Of a stretch of 64,000 nucleotides of DNA, positions 41,583-48,112 are shown one piece after another (the stretch's first letter is position 1; each line of letters begins with the position of its first letter). The stretch is from assembly GCA_937952395.1 (NCBI GenBank), contig CALFYV010000090.1, positions 372,001 to 436,000 on the forward strand, written 5' to 3'. Position numbers and translations under genes: made by a program. The DNA is from an uncultured Bacteriovoracaceae bacterium. GTDB lineage: Bacteria; Bdellovibrionota; Bacteriovoracia; Bacteriovoracales; Bacteriovoracaceae. The notes under the pieces are model-generated. The model saw only the letters and a list, made by a program, of their open reading frames with translations. It was not told the origin of the DNA and did not search any database.

Positions 41583-41780
41583 TTAAACTCCTTCCTCGTT
41601 CATCCGGTCTAGCTCATTGGCACACCACTCAGCCTTCATGTCGTCATTTATGCCGACCGCCCCTACTGCCTCTCGGGCATGTGCCGTCAGTTCGTTGAAA
41701 ATGCGAACTAAATTATCATCTTTACTCGACCAAGCCGGGTGTTGAGAGCCAATAAGAAGTAGCGCTTTACGATAACTCAT
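41583..41780 (-). CDS. Unknown small protein
   Basis: 65 residues, start overlapping the upstream stop as ATGA. Helical. Motif gives Val and stop. Confidence 0.65.
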   Translation of the reverse strand: MSYRKALLLIGSQHPAWSSKDDNLVRIFNELTAHAREAVGAVGINDDMKAEWCANELDRMNEEGV

Positions 41781-41956
41781 TGGGGCTTGCCCTTCTGTAT
41801 GATTTCACTTTCCAGATCAGCTATGGAACGATAATGATTATCCAATATATGAGCCAAGGCATAAAGCCTCTTGTCCTCATATTCTTGTTCTTCTCTGAGC
41901 GGGATTGGCAACCCTCGCTCACACCGCAACCTATATGCTATTTCCCAGGTAATCAT
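41777..41956 (-). CDS. Unknown small protein
   Basis: 59 residues from the ATG at 41956 (GGGAG upstream). Arg/Glu-rich helix. Upstream spacer has only a degenerate motif (GATTAGTGTTCATT) and a TTGACT hexamer. Confidence 0.6.
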   Translation of the reverse strand: MITWEIAYRLRCERGLPIPLREEQEYEDKRLYALAHILDNHYRSIADLESEIIQKGKPQ

Positions 41957-42064
41957 TCGCTCTCCCATACCCAAAAAAGCCAACGATAAATGGAGGGGTT
42001 AGCATACAAAGTCAAGCGCTTGGGCCAGATATATCTCCACCAAGTTCGTTTAACAGAATGAACA

Positions 42065-42481
42065 CTAATCTTCATCTTCGTCATGCTCCACACGATCATT
42101 GACAAAATTGATCAACTGATCCGTGGTCAAAACGTCCAACAAACCCTCAATCAAATTTGAATATGATTTCAATTCAGGAGAAACCCAATTCCACAAACGC
42201 TCTACCTGAGCTTCCCGCTCAAACTGACTTTCCTCCACCTCACTGATATCTTCTCCGTGTTCATTCAAGCGGAAGAACTCAGGATCAGACCCTTGTTCTT
42301 CTAACAAGTGTGCCATCAACTGTGGCGACACTTTTTTAGACTCCTGAACGTCCACCGAAACCGAATATTCATTGGATGCATCATATGATAACTGATTAAG
42401 CCCACAATAGTCGTAAGGAAAATCCTCGGAGAGAACCTCCACAATAAGAATCGTTCGGTAAAAGTCTCGCTCCGATGCCAT
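42065..42481 (-). CDS. Unknown acidic protein
   Basis: 138 residues, GGAGGG upstream. ILIVEVLSED ... QLMAHLLEEQGSDPEFFRL recalls a phage hypothetical; ends in an acidic tail EHDEDED. Confidence 0.7.
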   Translation of the reverse strand: MASERDFYRTILIVEVLSEDFPYDYCGLNQLSYDASNEYSVSVDVQESKKVSPQLMAHLLEEQGSDPEFFRLNEHGEDISEVEESQFEREAQVERLWNWVSPELKSYSNLIEGLLDVLTTDQLINFVNDRVEHDEDED

Positions 42482-42627
42482 CGAAGTCCCTCCAACTTAC
42501 TTGAAATTAAAAAAGTTATAGATGATACGAAAAGGATTAAAGTGATAATTTCAACACGATAATCCCGCATCCCCATACAAAAGTTGGTGAGGCATGTAAA
42601 TATCCCAAACACGCCCCACCAACACAT
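42316..42627 (-). CDS. Possible small membrane protein
   Basis: Starts MCWWGVFGIFTCLTNFCMG directly after the motif (TTGTACAATG) and has two hydrophobic stretches in its first 50 residues. It then overlaps the gene at 42065 by 166 bases, so only the N-terminal part may be real, perhaps with an unseen frameshift. Confidence 0.35.
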   Translation of the reverse strand: MCWWGVFGIFTCLTNFCMGMRDYRVEIITLILFVSSITFLISSKLEGLRWHRSETFTERFLLWRFSPRIFLTTIVGLISYHMMHPMNIRFRWTFRSLKKCRHS

Positions 42628-42634
42628 TGTACAA

Positions 42635-43033
42635 CTAATCTTCGTAGTGATTGAAACCGTTGACACTCTTGCATTCCTTTACATAAAAGTGCTTGTGCCG
42701 CTCCAAGGGATTCTTCACACCAGGAGAACCCTGACACAACACAATCCCAAATTTAACCTGACCGAGATTCCCCACAAATCCATAAATGGGGAAAGCACCC
42801 TTGTCCATCGGCTCAAACCAATCAGGATATTTTTTATAAGCTAGCTCCAAAATCGGTCGCTTCCCAGGCAAACAAAGTCGGGTAATGACTTGAATTGCTT
42901 CCCCTTCCCAATTAGTGCGGATAAATCCCACACACCCCAAATCATTGAACCCTTTATGCCCAAGCACAGGAATCCCGCAAAAAGAAGGAACCTGAACCAT
43001 AGTCCCACCAATATTAACAGCAACAGTGTTCAT
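42635..43033 (-). CDS. Unknown protein
   Basis: 132 residues from the ATG at 43033 (AAAGGAG upstream), overlapping the lipoprotein gene end. Gly/Val-rich N-terminus, Trp and Phe in the centre. No family recognised. Confidence 0.7.
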   Translation of the reverse strand: MNTVAVNIGGTMVQVPSFCGIPVLGHKGFNDLGCVGFIRTNWEGEAIQVITRLCLPGKRPILELAYKKYPDWFEPMDKGAFPIYGFVGNLGQVKFGIVLCQGSPGVKNPLERHKHFYVKECKSVNGFNHYED

Positions 43034-43194
43034 TTCCACTCCTTTTCTACTTGATATTCAATCTTGGCCTGTGAATCAGGGTGCCAAGGATTGTGGGATG
43101 TTTCTAATGCCATATCCTTGTAAAAGCCCAAGGATAAGATCGTTTTACATCCCAAAATAAATGGAAGAATTACTAAGAATATCCAACGCCTCAT
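43030..43194 (-). CDS. Small lipoprotein
   Basis: 54 residues from the ATG at 43194 (AAGGAGG upstream). Hydrophobic signal then FILGC lipobox. Mature part about 38 residues, charged. Confidence 0.7.
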   Translation of the reverse strand: MRRWIFLVILPFILGCKTILSLGFYKDMALETSHNPWHPDSQAKIEYQVEKEWK

Positions 43195-43226
43195 ATGCAC
43201 CTCCTTGTACAATGAAACTTACTAGA

Positions 43227-43277
43227 TAAAAAATAAGAACCGGGCCAGAAATCTATCCGACCCGGTTCTATTTTTTA
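43227..43277 (-). terminator. Strong intrinsic terminator
   Basis: AGAACCGGG pairs with CCCGGTTCT, flanked by A-run and TTATTTTTT on the minus strand. It ends the AT-hook gene at 43290; a motif copy follows at 43207. Confidence 0.9.
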
Positions 43278-43289
43278 CACATCGAAGGC

Positions 43290-43619
43290 TTACGCAGCCG
43301 CCTTCGTAGTGGACTTCTTCTGAGAGGTCTTGCGAGCCGACTTCTTCGGCTTCGACGCAACAGCCTTCTCTGCCGGGCGACCACGCTCCAGCTTGACACC
43401 CGCCTTCTCAGCCAACTTGTAGATCGTCGGCAGGCTGATGTTCAGAGCCTTGGGAACCAACTTCAAGTTGCGCTGCTTCGCAAGCTCAGTCTTGGGGCCA
43501 GCATTCAGAATCTCACGAGCCTGAACACCATTGAACTTCTTGACGAGCGAAGCAATATGCTTCGCAACGTTGCCCGTATAAACGGTCGGGCGGCCACGAC
43601 CACGCTTCTTAGTACTCAT
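43290..43619 (-). CDS. AT-hook plus helix-turn-helix protein
   Basis: 109 residues. KRGRGRP (5-11) AT-hook-like start, ISLPTIYKLAEKAGVKLERGRP as a likely HTH, Lys/Ala-rich tail ending Ala-Ala-Ala. Paralog of 26289. AGGAGG lies 11 bases upstream. A plausible regulator of the motif array, by inference only. Confidence 0.75.
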   Translation of the reverse strand: MSTKKRGRGRPTVYTGNVAKHIASLVKKFNGVQAREILNAGPKTELAKQRNLKLVPKALNISLPTIYKLAEKAGVKLERGRPAEKAVASKPKKSARKTSQKKSTTKAAA

Positions 43620-43814
43620 ATGCGTAAGTACCTCCTGGTAGTTTACCAGTGTGACCTTTCAATCAGAACAACGTGCTCTATCGTCCAGTCACAAAAACCA
43701 AAAATTTCCAAACCGTTCAGCTTTCCTTTGTACAAACAAACTCGACGCTTTTCTTTTTTCCCGCTCATATTTGATTATAGATCAAATTTCAGCAAAGTAA
43801 ATTGTTTTTCTCAA

Positions 43815-43930
43815 AAGTCTCAAAATGAGACAAAACAAATAAAAAACCCCTCGGAAGATCACAACTCCTCCGAAGTCTCAAAATGAGACAAAACAAATAA
43901 AAAACCCCTCGGAAGATCACAACTCCTCCG
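43815..43930 (-). repeat. 58-base tandem duplication
   Basis: Two identical 58-base units (43815-43872, 43873-43930), each with a GTCTCA-TTT-TGAGAC hairpin and one arm of the terminator; only the unit nearest the gene has the complete terminator stem. Confidence 0.9.
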
Positions 43931-43940
43931 AGGGGTTTCC
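43893..43940 (-). terminator. Intrinsic terminator
   Basis: AACCCCTCGGA pairs with TCCGAGGGGTT followed by a T-run on the minus strand; ends the gene at 43964. Confidence 0.85.
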
Positions 43941-43963
43941 GAACTACCGCCGGCGCAGCAGTA

Positions 43964-44572
43964 TCACCCTACTTCTACAACTTCACTAGGTTCACTATCC
44001 TCATCAGATTCCAATGGACCCTGATAAGGACGAAATGCCCACAACGGACAAGTCCTAACAGGACAATGACGAACTTCCGTCGTCTGCCAATTAGAACAAT
44101 CCAAACATTTCAATTTCACAGCCGCAGTCCGACTGCCACCCTTAATCTGCTCCACCAAATTAAGAAAACGCTCAGGATTGGCAAAATGATTCATTTTGCC
44201 CTCATATACCACATTCTCTTCCAATTCTTTGTGCGCAGTAGAAATTTCAGGATTAGCCGCAAATTTTTCCGCCTTGGATCGACGACCGCCCTTTCGACCC
44301 TCGGCCATCGCCTTCTTTTGCTCGTCCGTCATCGGACCACGGCCACGACGACCTGCCTTGGTCTGATGAGGAATTTTCCAAGCCTGAACCCGTAACATAA
44401 CCACAGAAGGTGAAATCTCAGGCAAATCCTCAGACGCACGAGCAAAGTTATTGTAAATTTTCGCCGTAACCTTCCACAACTCGTTCAGGTTTTTCAAAGG
44501 ACCATCCTTCTCTGCCCGCTCCACCGATTCCTTCAAAAAACCCTCGTCCACCTTAATTGTCTTTTTAGCCAT
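43964..44572 (-). CDS. C4-motif protein with basic linker
   Basis: 202 residues from the ATG at 44572 (AGGGAGG upstream). Basic KAGRRGRGP and GRKGGRRSKAEK stretches, then LKCLDCSNWQTTEVRHCPV.TCPLW near residue 157-182, a four-Cys pattern common in phage and planctomycete proteins. Likely DNA-binding. Own terminator. Confidence 0.75.
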   Translation of the reverse strand: MAKKTIKVDEGFLKESVERAEKDGPLKNLNELWKVTAKIYNNFARASEDLPEISPSVVMLRVQAWKIPHQTKAGRRGRGPMTDEQKKAMAEGRKGGRRSKAEKFAANPEISTAHKELEENVVYEGKMNHFANPERFLNLVEQIKGGSRTAAVKLKCLDCSNWQTTEVRHCPVRTCPLWAFRPYQGPLESDEDSEPSEVVEVG

Positions 44573-44684
44573 AGTATACCTCCCTAGAGGGATATGATAT
44601 TTTCCCAATTACGACAACACTGCATTGTACAAAAAAACTCAGTAATTCACAAGCAGCTTTTTTGCACGATTTATATCCAAATTG

Positions 44685-44891
44685 TTAATTTGAATACTCA
44701 GTGCCGTTAGGATTTACTTGAACATTCCCAAATTCTTCCTCTTCTCTAATCTGCGCCCTGATTTCCTCTATGCAATTATCCACATAATTTTGGATTACAC
44801 AGAACTTATCCAACCGCTCACGACTAGAGAAACCTTTGTATTGATACAAAGTTGTCAGCTTGCGAAGAATAAGCTGGACAAGATTTGTCAT
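44685..44891 (-). CDS. Unknown small protein
   Basis: 68 residues, AAGGAA upstream, overlapping the preceding stop. Helical with a Glu-rich stretch. Confidence 0.65.
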   Translation of the reverse strand: MTNLVQLILRKLTTLYQYKGFSSRERLDKFCVIQNYVDNCIEEIRAQIREEEEFGNVQVNPNGTEYSN

Positions 44892-45070
44892 TTTATTTTC
44901 CTTGCTAATCGCTCAATCTTCTCATCCTGAGTTGCTTCACGCAATTTACCAGGACAAAATGACCATTCATCTACTTCTTGGTGAATGTTGTTCGGCCCAG
45001 AATGATACCACCAAATCTCTTTGTGGCACACCGAACAAATATACATTTTTTTGTTAGGCATTTTTGCCAT
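44888..45070 (-). CDS. Small zinc protein, ATG inside motif
   Basis: 60 residues. ATG directly follows GTAC of the motif (GTACATGGC); a second ATG lies three codons on. CSVCH at residue 12 and a later FCPG suggest metal binding. Directly downstream of tRNA-Ile. Confidence 0.65.
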   Translation of the reverse strand: MAKMPNKKMYICSVCHKEIWWYHSGPNNIHQEVDEWSFCPGKLREATQDEKIERLARKIK

Positions 45071-45088
45071 GTACAATTAAACTCCAAG

Positions 45089-45161
45089 TAGCCCCGGCTA
45101 GAATCGAACTAGCGACCTGCGGCTTATAAGGCCGTCGCTCTAACCACTGAGCTACGGGGCC
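45089..45161 (-). tRNA. tRNA-Ile (UAU)
   Basis: Acceptor GGCCCCG/CGGGGCT (one G-U), D arm GCTC-AGTGGTTA-GAGC, anticodon arm ACGGC-CTTATAA-GCCGC with anticodon UAU, T arm GCTAG-TTCGATT-CTAGC, discriminator A. Would read AUA, a codon useful to an AT-rich phage in a GC-richer host. Confidence 0.93.
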
Positions 45162-45180
45162 GACATGCTAAGGGACCATA

Positions 45181-45540
45181 TCAAATTGGAACGTAAATTC
45201 CTCGAACCCTATACCACGGAACCCACACAATCGATCTAAATCGTGCAGGGCTCGAAATATCCTTCCAAGGCCACTTTTCAATTCCATTAAATTGATCCGC
45301 CGTGACATCCAAAACTGTATTTTTAATCTCAACCCAACAATGAGATTCACCAAATACAGTTCCCTCAAAAAAATCAGAGCCAGGAATGTCCCTGCACAGA
45401 TATGCACTAGCATCCCCGCACAACCCCTCAGACTTTCCCCAACCCTCCTTCATCACCCATCGACGAATACGACGAGCAACACGAAGAATGTCCTCAGGAA
45501 TTTTCTTTTCAATTCCAATTGTGCGAATTTTTGTCAACAT
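45181..45540 (-). CDS. Transglutaminase/papain-fold-like small protein
   Basis: 119 residues. C41 in GLCGDASAYL, H67 in ESHCWVEI and D78 in NTVLDVTADQF follow the Cys-His-Asp order of transglutaminase-like or NlpC-like folds. Substrate unknown. Start overlaps the upstream stop. Confidence 0.6.
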   Translation of the reverse strand: MLTKIRTIGIEKKIPEDILRVARRIRRWVMKEGWGKSEGLCGDASAYLCRDIPGSDFFEGTVFGESHCWVEIKNTVLDVTADQFNGIEKWPWKDISSPARFRSIVWVPWYRVRGIYVPI

Positions 45541-45707
45541 TGGCAATCACGCTGATAAGGGGTATCCTGCTCGTGACGATAATTTTCCCGCTGCTCCTGA
45601 CACCAACGCTCTTGATCCCGACCAAGCTCAAATGCCTCGGCTAATGCTGCCACTTGATCAGAATAAAGATTATACTTTTCAGCAATTTTTTGCAATTCGT
45701 CGTTCAT
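45534..45707 (-). CDS. Unknown small protein
   Basis: 57 residues from the ATG at 45707; helical and Gln/Glu/Arg-rich. Overlaps both neighbours. Weak ribosome site (ACGGGATTT). Confidence 0.55.
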   Translation of the reverse strand: MNDELQKIAEKYNLYSDQVAALAEAFELGRDQERWCQEQRENYRHEQDTPYQRDCQC

Positions 45708-45771
45708 TAACAAAATCCCGTGTCTTCCAAACATCCAGAACAAGAGATTCAAGCCTATCTTTGATTTTCAT
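45679..45771 (-). CDS. Mini-protein after an attenuator-like leader
   Basis: 30 residues (opens MKIKDRLESLVLDVWKTRDF) with GGAG eight bases before the ATG. It is the first reading frame after a sigma70-like promoter and two hairpins. May be a coupled leader peptide for the following genes. Confidence 0.5.
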   Translation of the reverse strand: MKIKDRLESLVLDVWKTRDFVNERRIAKNC

Positions 45772-45780
45772 TTTTTCTCC

Positions 45781-45818
45781 AAATAAAGCAGGGGACCAGT
45801 TGCCCAGTCCCCTGCTGC
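45781..45818 (-). terminator. Terminator-like hairpin (attenuator candidate)
   Basis: AGCAGGGGAC pairs with GTCCCCTGCT, followed on the minus strand by TTATTT and then GGAG-ATG of the mini-protein at 45679. Confidence 0.7.
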
Positions 45819-45904
45819 CCAAATTGAAGTCGCTCATCAGTTTCAGATAGATGAGCACAAACAGACTTCACCCCTATTATACCTAACTCTAAGGGATTTG
45901 TAAA
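45819..45904 (-). promoter_or_regulatory. Sigma70-like promoter with hairpin leader
   Basis: Minus strand TTTACA (45899-45904), 17-base spacer, TATAAT (45876-45881). The RNA starts near 45868 and folds GAAGTC/GACTTC plus GCTCATC/GATGAGC before the terminator-like hairpin. A leader-controlled or small-RNA unit is likely. Confidence 0.6.
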
Positions 45905-45958
45905 ACCCACCGAACACACTGGATCAACAAAATCCAACCCAAGAGCATTAAACACAAG

Positions 45959-46174
45959 TTAAGGAAAATTATCGCCTTTTGTCGCATTTTTCGCTCGCCT
46001 TTTCTTTATTCTGTCCCAACGATCTCGTAACGCACTCTGCAAATAGTCAAAGTAATCGTCAACCTGCTCGTCGTCAAAATCGTATTTCTCCGTGACCCGT
46101 TCCGCCTCCAGTGCCATCTCATCAGCATAACGACGGTCAAATAGGAACTTCGGATGGTCTGTTGGGGTGTTCAT
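45959..46174 (-). CDS. Unknown charged small protein
   Basis: 71 residues, AGGAG upstream. Acidic middle, basic end (RDRWDRIKKRRAKNATK). First gene of the cassette block in transcription order, just inside the two outermost motif copies (46219, 46263). Confidence 0.7.
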   Translation of the reverse strand: MNTPTDHPKFLFDRRYADEMALEAERVTEKYDFDDEQVDDYFDYLQSALRDRWDRIKKRRAKNATKGDNFP

Positions 46175-47107
46175 AGCTAACTCCTAGCGAAAACACTAAT
46201 TTCCGCTGCCGCCCTTCTGTACAAATAAACTCCATATACTTTAATTTTAAGATTTCGCCGTTGTACAAATATACTCTCGATTAACTTTTCATTTACTTTT
46301 TCCTGACTTACTTTTATTTTATCTATCTTCCCCCATTTAACCCACATATAGTGTATATCATATATAAACGCACATAAATAGCATATAAATACATATGACA
46401 TAAAGACTTGGAACGATTTCAGAGGGTTGTGAAATGGTTCCCATAGGGATTTTTTCTTGATTGTTTTGTCAAAGGGGAAGAAAATAGAAAGGGAAAGAAG
46501 GACGGGCTAAGACCAAACATCCCCACTTTTCCCCATTTTTCTCCATTAGAAAAATCGAATTGTTGTTTTCAATTTATTTGTCCAGCGCACCAATTTAACC
46601 TTATTTTCACTATTTTGGGTCACATTCCCACAAAACTCCTACTAAATCTTCATGAATTGGGCACGAAACCCACACTCAGTCCCAATTCCATTCTATTAGT
46701 ATTTATTCCATTGCTTCTTATTTAATAAACACAAGCCCCTACAGGCCATTCTGACATCTATTGAGTCCCTTTTTATTAAAACAAAGCATGTTTTTTAATT
46801 CTACAATCCCTAATAAGGCCAATTAGGCTTATTATCTTATTAGAATATAAGTTTTTAAAAGAAAAAAGAATAATTTAGAATCTCAAAAGGCTTCGATGGG
46901 TTCGTAGAGGCATTAAGCAACAATAAAATAAATAGAAAGAATAGAATTTAATTAAAATGAATAGAATGGGAAATGGTAGATTAGGTTGGTGGTAGATTTT
47001 TGTTGAGGATTTGTGTATGCGTGTTGGGCATATGTATGCGGGTGTGTGTATACGCATGTGGGATATATCCTGCGGGCGGATACATCCTACGAGGATATAT
47101 CCTGGTG
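46175..47107. other. AT-rich non-coding divide
   Basis: About 930 bases without a supported gene. Contains the two outermost motif copies at its left end, long A/T-rich stretches, a TTTTTTC run near 46455 and a palindrome cluster at its right end. Both flanking blocks are transcribed leftward, so it is upstream of the cassette block and downstream of the right block: a possible promoter region, replication origin or recombination boundary. Confidence 0.6.
47061..47102. repeat. Three-copy GGATATATCC palindrome cluster
   Basis: GGATATATCC at 47061-47070, GGATACATCC at 47078-47087, GGATATATCC at 47093-47102, spaced 15-17 bases, next to GTATAC and CATATG palindromes. Looks like an operator set or iteron-like cluster. 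Confidence 0.65.
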
Positions 47108-47530
47108 TTATTCTAGGACTTTTGTAGTTCCTTGTCTGTGAAATTTAGTTCCATCATCCCATCCAGCGCCGTTGAGATCATCTGGCGAGTGAATATGAAT
47201 GATAACTTTATCCATAACTCTGTTCCCTGAGAACGTATTTTGTTCCCAGATAATGGTAGCATACATTGGTTCATTTTCTGGGACATCTTTTATAATTTTT
47301 GATTTAGTTTGATAGGACCACCAAGTTCCGTGTTGTCCGAAGAGGGGGATAATTTCATCATTAACCATGATGCTATATTGTCCTGGGAGGTGCATGAAGA
47401 CTCTTTGGACATTTTCATAGGTGGTTTTATATTTCCCATTTGGGAGCAATTCTGTTTTGGGCAATCCTATAGTGGGATCGGGTCTCATATAGGCTTGTAG
47501 TGCAACAAACCCTATGATAAGGATAATCAT
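47108..47530 (-). CDS. Membrane-anchored protein, paralog of 53714
   Basis: 140 residues, N-terminal hydrophobic anchor. RVFMHLPGQYSIMVND and VIIHIHSPDDLNGAGW match RVFMHEPGRYSVLVRE and TTIHIHNAKEVEGGAW of the lipoprotein at 53714. Likely periplasmic; function unknown. Confidence 0.65.
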   Translation of the reverse strand: MIILIIGFVALQAYMRPDPTIGLPKTELLPNGKYKTTYENVQRVFMHLPGQYSIMVNDEIIPLFGQHGTWWSYQTKSKIIKDVPENEPMYATIIWEQNTFSGNRVMDKVIIHIHSPDDLNGAGWDDGTKFHRQGTTKVLE

Positions 47531-47570
47531 CCCAAGGCATCCGATGCTGCACCTGTATTTCTAGATATTT

Positions 47571-48074
47571 TCATATTGGACAGACCTTCTTAATTAATTT
47601 TACAGCATCGCAGCCGTAGGTATTGTTTGGTGACATATAGCAATTTCTTAGAACGTTCAGATTTTTATCTTTTTGTAACCAATCTGTTCGTATACCACGG
47701 GCGGCTCGTAAGATAATATTTGATATTGGCGAGGACCAATCCAAGTGTTTCTCACGAGGGTTTTCCCAAAATGTTTGAAACACAGTTGGAATCTTGGTAG
47801 CAGCGGCTTCTAGAATTAGTATTTCTTTTTGCGGATTAATTACTTGACATTCATAGAGTTCGGCATCGAGAAGATTACAGAGTTTCAGATATTTTGTTGC
47901 ACTTTCCAGTTCATTGAAGACGAAGAGTTTACTTTTTTTGTGTTTGGGAGTAATCCATTGATTTACTTTATATTCAACTTCGAGATTTTGTGGCAAAACT
48001 TTTGCTAGAGACAGTAATTTTGTTGAATTGCGTCTTACAATTTTATAGAATTTTGTTTGGATTAAATTATTCAT
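47571..48074 (-). CDS. Amplified family member 1 (EYKxNEW type)
   Basis: 167 residues. Family signature in order: YK.V start, EYKVNQWITP, SKLFVFNELESA, YECQVINP, FW, and a C-terminal NTYGCDAVKLIKKV. The first of eight intact tandem copies between 47.5 and 53 kb. Pattern resembles a widespread uncharacterised phage protein; no enzymatic motif assigned. Confidence 0.75.
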   Translation of the reverse strand: MNNLIQTKFYKIVRRNSTKLLSLAKVLPQNLEVEYKVNQWITPKHKKSKLFVFNELESATKYLKLCNLLDAELYECQVINPQKEILILEAAATKIPTVFQTFWENPREKHLDWSSPISNIILRAARGIRTDWLQKDKNLNVLRNCYMSPNNTYGCDAVKLIKKVCPI

Positions 48075-48112
48075 GTTGGATAGACCTTTCTAGGACTTTT
48101 GTGGTTACATCT

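Larger units (their letters stand above)
43620..43963 (-). other. Gene-free spacer with leader, tandem repeat and terminator
   Basis: Holds the 110-base leader of the AT-hook gene, a motif copy at 43730, a 58-base tandem duplication and the terminator of the gene at 43964. No further gene seen. Confidence 0.7.
7505..46275 (-). repeat. Dispersed intergenic motif array, about 70 copies
   Basis: Minus-strand consensus AGTTTAGTTGTACATT with a palindromic TGTACA core, in one orientation in spacers. Plus-strand positions of the GTAC core: 7509, 7998, 8255, 8551, 8890, 9308, 9541, 10026, 10415, 10678, 11019, 11283, 11694, 11931, 11994, 12693, 13101, 13372, 13550, 14024, 14551, 15036, 15772, 16245, 16598, 16814, 17183, 17527, 17935, 18227, 18745, 19494, 20083, 20732, 21026, 21639, 22297, 23474, 23960, 25566, 25922, 26626, 27499, 28021, 28584, 29141, 29642 (GTAT), 30481, 31221, 31659, 32153, 32570, 33724, 34534, 35205, 36227, 37126, 37619, 38398, 38951, 39305, 40202, 40852, 41577, 42629, 43207, 43730, 44627, 45071, 46219, 46263. 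Usually it follows or contains the upstream stop codon and precedes the next ribosome binding site. Likely a phage-specific promoter or an mRNA processing site; not established. Confidence 0.95.

Noticed and set aside
45819..45868. Hammerhead ribozyme (CTGATGAGCGA string)
   Set aside because: CTGATGA is present but no GAAA core with the required flanking helices; the sequence is explained by a simple GCTCATC/GATGAGC hairpin.
45755..45955. 66-residue minus-strand frame
   Set aside because: It runs through the promoter, leader hairpins and terminator region and reads unlike protein; treated as non-coding.
7505..46275. Many plus-strand open frames ending Met-Tyr-Asn-stop in the cassette block
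   Set aside because: They are the reverse reading of the motif (ATG TAC AAC TAA) opposite better minus-strand genes with ribosome sites; treated as shadows.
7505..46275. Integron cassette array with attC sites
   Set aside because: Single ORFs plus a shared site in one orientation resemble an integron, but the repeats lack the GTTRRRY/RYYYAAC core sites and the long imperfect hairpin, and no integrase gene is in view.
7505..46275. CRISPR array
   Set aside because: Repeats are 14-16 bases and separated by genes of varied length, with no equal spacers.
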